A program made the position numbers and the translations under genes. The notes under the pieces were generated by a model. It was not told where the DNA came from and did not search any database. It worked only from the letters and a program-made list of their open reading frames with translations. A stretch of 33,475 nucleotides of DNA from Chara braunii (lineage: Eukaryota; Streptophyta; Charophyceae; Charales; Characeae). This document shows positions 29,788-33,475 of the stretch, one piece after another (position 1 is the stretch's first letter; every line of letters starts with the position of its first letter). The stretch covers positions 341,772 to 375,246 of the forward strand of contig BFEA01000140.1 in NCBI GenBank assembly GCA_003427395.1. The letters run 5' to 3'.

Positions 29788-30320
29788 TTGGAGAGCGCTC
29801 TCCAACGTGGAAGTTGGCGAAAATCCCTTCCGGAGGCGTCCTCGCCACACTGCACTCTCCAATGAATTTTTGGAGAGCGCTCTCCAACGCGGAAGTTGGC
29901 GAAAATCCCTTCGGGAAGCGTCGTCGTCGCCACACTGCACTCTCCAAGGTAGAGCGAAATCTCGCACGCACAAGACCGGGATCCTCGACTGTGTACATTA
30001 AGCGACGGGGCTGGCGTGGTCCCAAGGCACCTCCATGGTTGGAGAGCGCTCTCTAACCATACGCGACAAATTGCAGGCTGCAGACACTTGTCGGTCGAGG
30101 CACACTCACGAGTTTCGGGTGGGTTTGGGTTGTCCTCCGGAGCGCTCTCCAAACGAGAGCGTGTGCAGGCGGGCGGAGGGTCGAATTTGGAGAACGCTCT
30201 CCAAACCGGCCTTCTGACAGCTCTCCAAAAAAAAATTGACAACTACTTTCGGGAGTGGGTGTGGCGGTGATCCCGCTCTCCAAAACCCGGTTTTCGGGAT
30301 AGGTGTGGCGAGCTCCAAAA
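29788..30320. repeat. cluster of GAGCGCTC palindromes, partly in an 83-bp tandem repeat
   Basis: The perfect palindrome TTGGAGAGCGCTCTCCAA lies at 29788-29805 and 29870-29887. One-mismatch or shortened forms are at 30039-30056 (inside a 26-bp near-palindrome), 30137-30152 and 30186-30205. Half sites (CTCTCCAA) lie near 29857, 29940, 30220, 30275 and 30312. The first two head an 83-bp tandem unit with GGAAGTTGGCGAAAATCCCT and GCCACACTGCACTCTCCA. The cluster stops about 15 bp before the ATG of the RT gene. Confidence 0.9.
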
Positions 30321-30330
30321 AAAACACGAA

Positions 30331-32882
30331 ATGGCATGGCAGGAAGTGCCAGGAACGCGCACAGTTCGAAAAGGCAAACAAAAACAGGAGCAAGCCGTAA
30401 TGTCAGACTCCCAGTTTGAAAAAGCGTTAATGACAGCGCCAGGGCCTAGGGTCCCAGCCCGTCCCAGTATTGTTTCCTGCAAATTTGGTACGGGAGAATT
30501 AAGGTACTCGCGGGGGTGGTTTAAAGATGGCGTCAGCATTAGTGTTGTTTCAGTGGTTCCGTTTTTAAGCAAGTCCTTGGTATTCAAAGCCCCGTTGGCT
30601 GAGTTACTGCGTTACCTGGTGAAGAGGAAGGGACTGATCTCGTGGGGACTTGAGAAGCTCTTTTATGCATACACGGCCGTTCGAACTTTTAGTGAGAAGC
30701 GCACTCGGTGCAGGCTCCTTTGTATATTGTCGGGGGCGATTCAGAAAGGCTTTGGGTTACGACTCTTACGAGTCCGGCAAAGTTTGGTTGTTAAGCTCCC
30801 GTATGATGAACTGCTGTGTAAAAGCAAGGTGCGGAGAGTGTGTAGCATGATTCTAGGTCAGTTGGAAGTATCGCCTGCATGGAGAGAGATGCTTGTTAGA
30901 AGGATGCGAGTGGTCTGGTGTAGGAATAAGACAGTAGGGGATATGGTTCATAACTACCGAAGTTTTGCGAAGAATAGCAACTTTGTCTGTGGGTGTGACG
31001 AGGGGTTTACTGGTTTCCCACGGGTTGATGGTCACATCTCCTTTCGAGTCAATCAGTGTGAAGATTTCCGTGAGTGGTTTATAATGTCGAAGAATGTCTT
31101 GAGGCCGGCAGTTAGTAACAGGGTGGGTGACTTGAGGAAGAATGTATTGAAAGCCTTTGCCGCACACCCTACGCTGCCAGTTGTTCCTTCCATTTCGCGC
31201 ATTGATTTAGACGGTTGTTTTTCGAAAAGGACTGGTGGTGGGGACCGAGGTCTAAGTGTTGCAGATGTGAAGCCGTTTGTGAGTTTACTAGAAGGGTTGG
31301 TGTGCTGTCCAGTGTCCACTAGATCACAACATGGGGGATTCGTTCGTTTGTTGTCCCAAAGTGTATGGTCTGTTTTTCAGTAATCCTTCGTTTGAAAGCT
31401 GTGAAATCGGCGAAACACACAGATTGTTGAGCTATGCTGCTCAACCTACAGGGGTATGGGATTGGAAAAGGACCAAAAGGTTGCTGCATGGAGTAAACAT
31501 GGTGCCCTGGGTAAGGCCTATTGTATACCAAAGCACAAGAATGTAGATCGCTGGAGGCCCATTTGCCCCTCGTACCCTGAAGGGTCGGTGAAAGGAAGTA
31601 AGATGGTGGCACGCGCTATTAGTGTAATGCTGTGGAGTCTCCCGAAGGGAACAAACCTCAATCTGAAAAGTACGGATGGGTTGCTCGGACAAATTGCTGC
31701 AGTGAACAGTAAGGTTGGCAAGAAGCGGGTTCTGTTAGGTGCCTCATTCTACATTAAGGAAATGTTTTCTAACTTGCCGCATCTTTCCATTGTTAAGTCT
31801 GTTGAATGGCTGGTTGACTATTGGAAGAAGGATAGCCTAGGTTAAGGCGATAGTGCTGAAAAAGCAAGGGAAAGGGTCTAAACTTCTCAGGGGACGAATG
31901 GAAGAGGGGTGGCACTTGCTGAGTTTTTCGGACATTCTTTCTTTCGTACGGTATGAGCTTTACGTATATCAGTGCAGCTGGCAGATGTCTACGTCAAACG
32001 GTTATCCCAATGGGGAAATCCTCCAGTCCCGCCTTAGCTTGTCTGTTATGTGCATATGATGAGTTTATTTTTTTGAGTAGTCTGGGGGTGGACAGGAAAT
32101 TGTTTCATGGGTTTCGGTTTGTTGACGACGTGTCCATTTTTGTTCACTGTAGGGAAGATGACCAGTCGTCGCTGAAGAAAGGGGAGGAAATGATACAAGC
32201 CTTTGGGAAGTGTTATGATCGAAACTTGATTTTGGAACAAACCAACGAGGAGTCGAGGACAAATTCCTGGGATTATCTAGGCTGTGTACAGAGTATCGAT
32301 GAAGGTCGCAAGAGTGTAATGTGCCTTCCAATGATGAAGAATCAGAGAGAGGGACTTAATGGGAAGTTGGTTTTTCAAAACATTCAGGACTACGGTTCCT
32401 ATTCAAGCAAACAGCAAAAAATGGCTGTTATTGGTTCCTTTTTACATCGCGCCAAGACGTATGCGTCGGTTGCAGGAGCGGAGCTGCCTTTTTTTATTTC
32501 CTTAAAGAGTGAATTATGGAGAAGAGGCTACCCTGATGAGTTTTTTGATGTGGCGTTGGTTTCTTTGAGGATGCGCCAAGTTCAGTTTTCCGTGGTACCG
32601 TGTTTCCAAGTGGTGGTGCTGGGATTGTTGTTTTTTTAATATTAGTTTCGAAGGAAGGACTTGGGCCTTTTGACAGGTGGAGTAGTGAGAAGTGGCTGTT
32701 GTTGCCCAGTGGGGGATTTTTTAGTATGTAAGAGGTGGCGTGGGACGAACGTGGGAAGAGGCGGGTTGTTTTTCAGTGGAGGTAGACGGTGGTTGCGACG
32801 CTATACGGATTCGACAGTTCTGAGAGGTAGGAAGGTCCAAGAAGGTGTTTTGGCTTTGTTTCGAAATGGGTACGGGTTGTGA
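30331..32882 (+). pseudogene. Penelope-like reverse transcriptase, frameshifted
   Basis: The first frame (30331-31383, 350 codons) holds an unassigned N-terminal region ending in VGDMVHNYRSFAKNS and a C-x-C pair (FVCGCDEGF). RT begins in later frames. 31456-31845 has AYCIPKHKNVDRWRPICPS and SFYIKEMFSNLPHLSI, the latter at motif A, with Tyr where the catalytic Asp is expected. 31953-32639 has VIPMGKSSSPALACLL (motif B-like) and HGFRFVDDVSIFV (motif C, xxDD intact). Frame changes near 31360, 31500 and 31900, and more after 32600, break it. The PKHK...RPI, PMGxxSSP and FVDD set fits Penelope-like elements better than LINE or LTR RT (inference). I see no GIY-YIG domain. The ATG at 30331 is only the first in the frame. 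Confidence 0.68.
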
Positions 32883-32965
32883 CTATTTTTTAATTTACCA
32901 GATAGTTTTTTTGGGTTAGGTACATTACGACTGCGTTTTCAGACCGTGTCTAGGTTAGTTCTCAG

Positions 32966-32973
32966 TATATATA
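32966..32973 (+). promoter_or_regulatory. TATA-like box before the hammerhead
   Basis: TATATATA, 25 bp before the first stem base of the hammerhead candidate. This spacing would place a start site at about the ribozyme's 5' edge. Position and sequence only; function is inferred. Confidence 0.35.
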
Positions 32974-32998
32974 GCTTCATGTATCTACGGATCAGTAA

Positions 32999-33045
32999 GA
33001 CTCCTGATGATCCTGACGCGGCGGTCAGGTGAAACTGGTAGGGTC
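32999..33045 (+). ncRNA. minimal hammerhead ribozyme candidate
   Basis: Stem I is GACTC (32999-33003) with GGGTC (33041-33045), 5 bp with one G-U. The core CTGATGA is at 33004-33010. Stem II is CCTGAC (33012-33017), loop GCGGCG, GTCAGG (33024-33029), 6 bp perfect. The core GAAA is at 33031-33034. Stem III is a 2-bp A-U, C-G with a 2-nt loop, then GTA as the cleavage triplet (33038-33040). Stem III alone is too tight, but ACTGGT can pair with itself in a dimer (with G-U pairs), as reported for Penelope-type minimal hammerheads. The first stem II position is U-U, where G-C is usual, a point against it. Confidence 0.72.
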
Positions 33046-33451
33046 GTCGCCGCTATACTGCTGCTTGTATCGACGATGGTTTTTTGGAAGCAGCGGTCAC
33101 GTTCGGGTCACTAAAGCTATGTCCACTTTGTGTCGTGTTTCGTCGGTCGTGTCTTGCTTTCTGTGCTGAGTACGGTTCGGTGTGTTGTCTTGTCTTTGAC
33201 CTGATGTGTTGATACACTTACTTACGTCCCGTGCCGTTGTAGGCCGGTCCTAGGCCGTCCGGGCCGGCCCTTCCCATCCCTTCCCAGCTCCTTCTCTGGC
33301 CGTTACCATGCCCCTCCGGCGTCTCCCTCCCTCAAGCGTCTGTCTCCCTCCGATGTCGTAGGCGTCGTAGGCCGTCCCGTCTCCCGCTGCCATGTGCTCT
33401 CTTTCTTATGAGACGTGAGCGACCTTGCTCCAACGCGCCAACCATGACCTT

Positions 33452-33475
33452 TTTTTTTTTTTTTTTTTTTTTTTT
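33452..33475 (-). repeat. T-run at the window edge
   Basis: At least 24 T, running off the end. It may be the A-tail of another minus-strand insertion. Confidence 0.6.

Larger units (their letters stand above)
32883..33451. other. 3' flank of the RT gene, possible terminal repeat
   Basis: It holds the TATA box and the ribozyme candidate, then GTCGT-rich sequence (33040-33200) and a GC-rich part with repeated TAGGCCG and GGCGTC boxes (33238-33385). No ORF. It may be the terminal-repeat part of the Penelope-like element, but no second copy lies in the window. Confidence 0.45.

Overview
The window looks like nuclear DNA of a streptophyte, most likely a charophyte alga of the Chara type (inference). 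The evidence is a plant-like U2 snRNA copy, a U6 copy, a fragment of plastid rps8, plant-type LINEs with a zinc-knuckle ORF1, an APE endonuclease, a reverse transcriptase and a C-terminal CCHC-like finger, and many poly-A/poly-T tails and MITEs. I see no intact host protein gene. Almost everything recognisable is mobile DNA, most of it broken. A few N bases and one 202-base N run mark an unfinished assembly.

Layout. 1-9000 is a patchwork: 3' tails of LINEs (about 100-414, about 4020-4139), a 77-bp tandem repeat (721-1000), several families of foldback/TIR elements (1026-1465, 1960-2060, 2669-3070, 4600-4765, 5121-5431, 5940-6103, 6571-6671, 6722-6896, 6921-7556), a U6 retropseudogene with target-site duplication (5595-5778), and a plastid DNA insertion carrying the first half of rps8 inside a 30-bp minisatellite (about 6125-6550). 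9004-27235 is a nested retrotransposon. An older LINE on the minus strand (LINE-B, 5' half 24072-27235, 3' half 9004-12899) is split by a second minus-strand LINE (LINE-A, 12900-24071, 11.2 kb) that is flanked by a 14-bp target-site duplication. LINE-A in turn carries a MITE (20660-21044) in its ORF1, with a 4-bp duplication. 27264-29660 is repeat-rich: a 212-bp direct duplication, a triple copy of a 25-mer forming a hairpin, more MITEs, microsatellites, and a full-length U2 retropseudogene with A-tail and 8-bp duplication.

29788-33475 holds the least ordinary content. A run of 18-bp palindromes built on GAGCGCTC lies just upstream of a frameshifted reverse-transcriptase gene (30331-32882, + strand). 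The RT looks Penelope-like (PKHK...RPI, IPMG..SSP, FVDD). About 120 bp past its last coding trace there is a plausible minimal hammerhead ribozyme (32999-33045), about 26 bp past a TATATATA box. Penelope-like elements are known to carry minimal hammerheads in their terminal repeats, so the pair supports one element.

The pieces fit a simple story: LINE machinery inserted LINE-B, LINE-A, U6, U2 and probably very short tail fragments, each with A-tail and TSD, while TIR elements spread around and into them.
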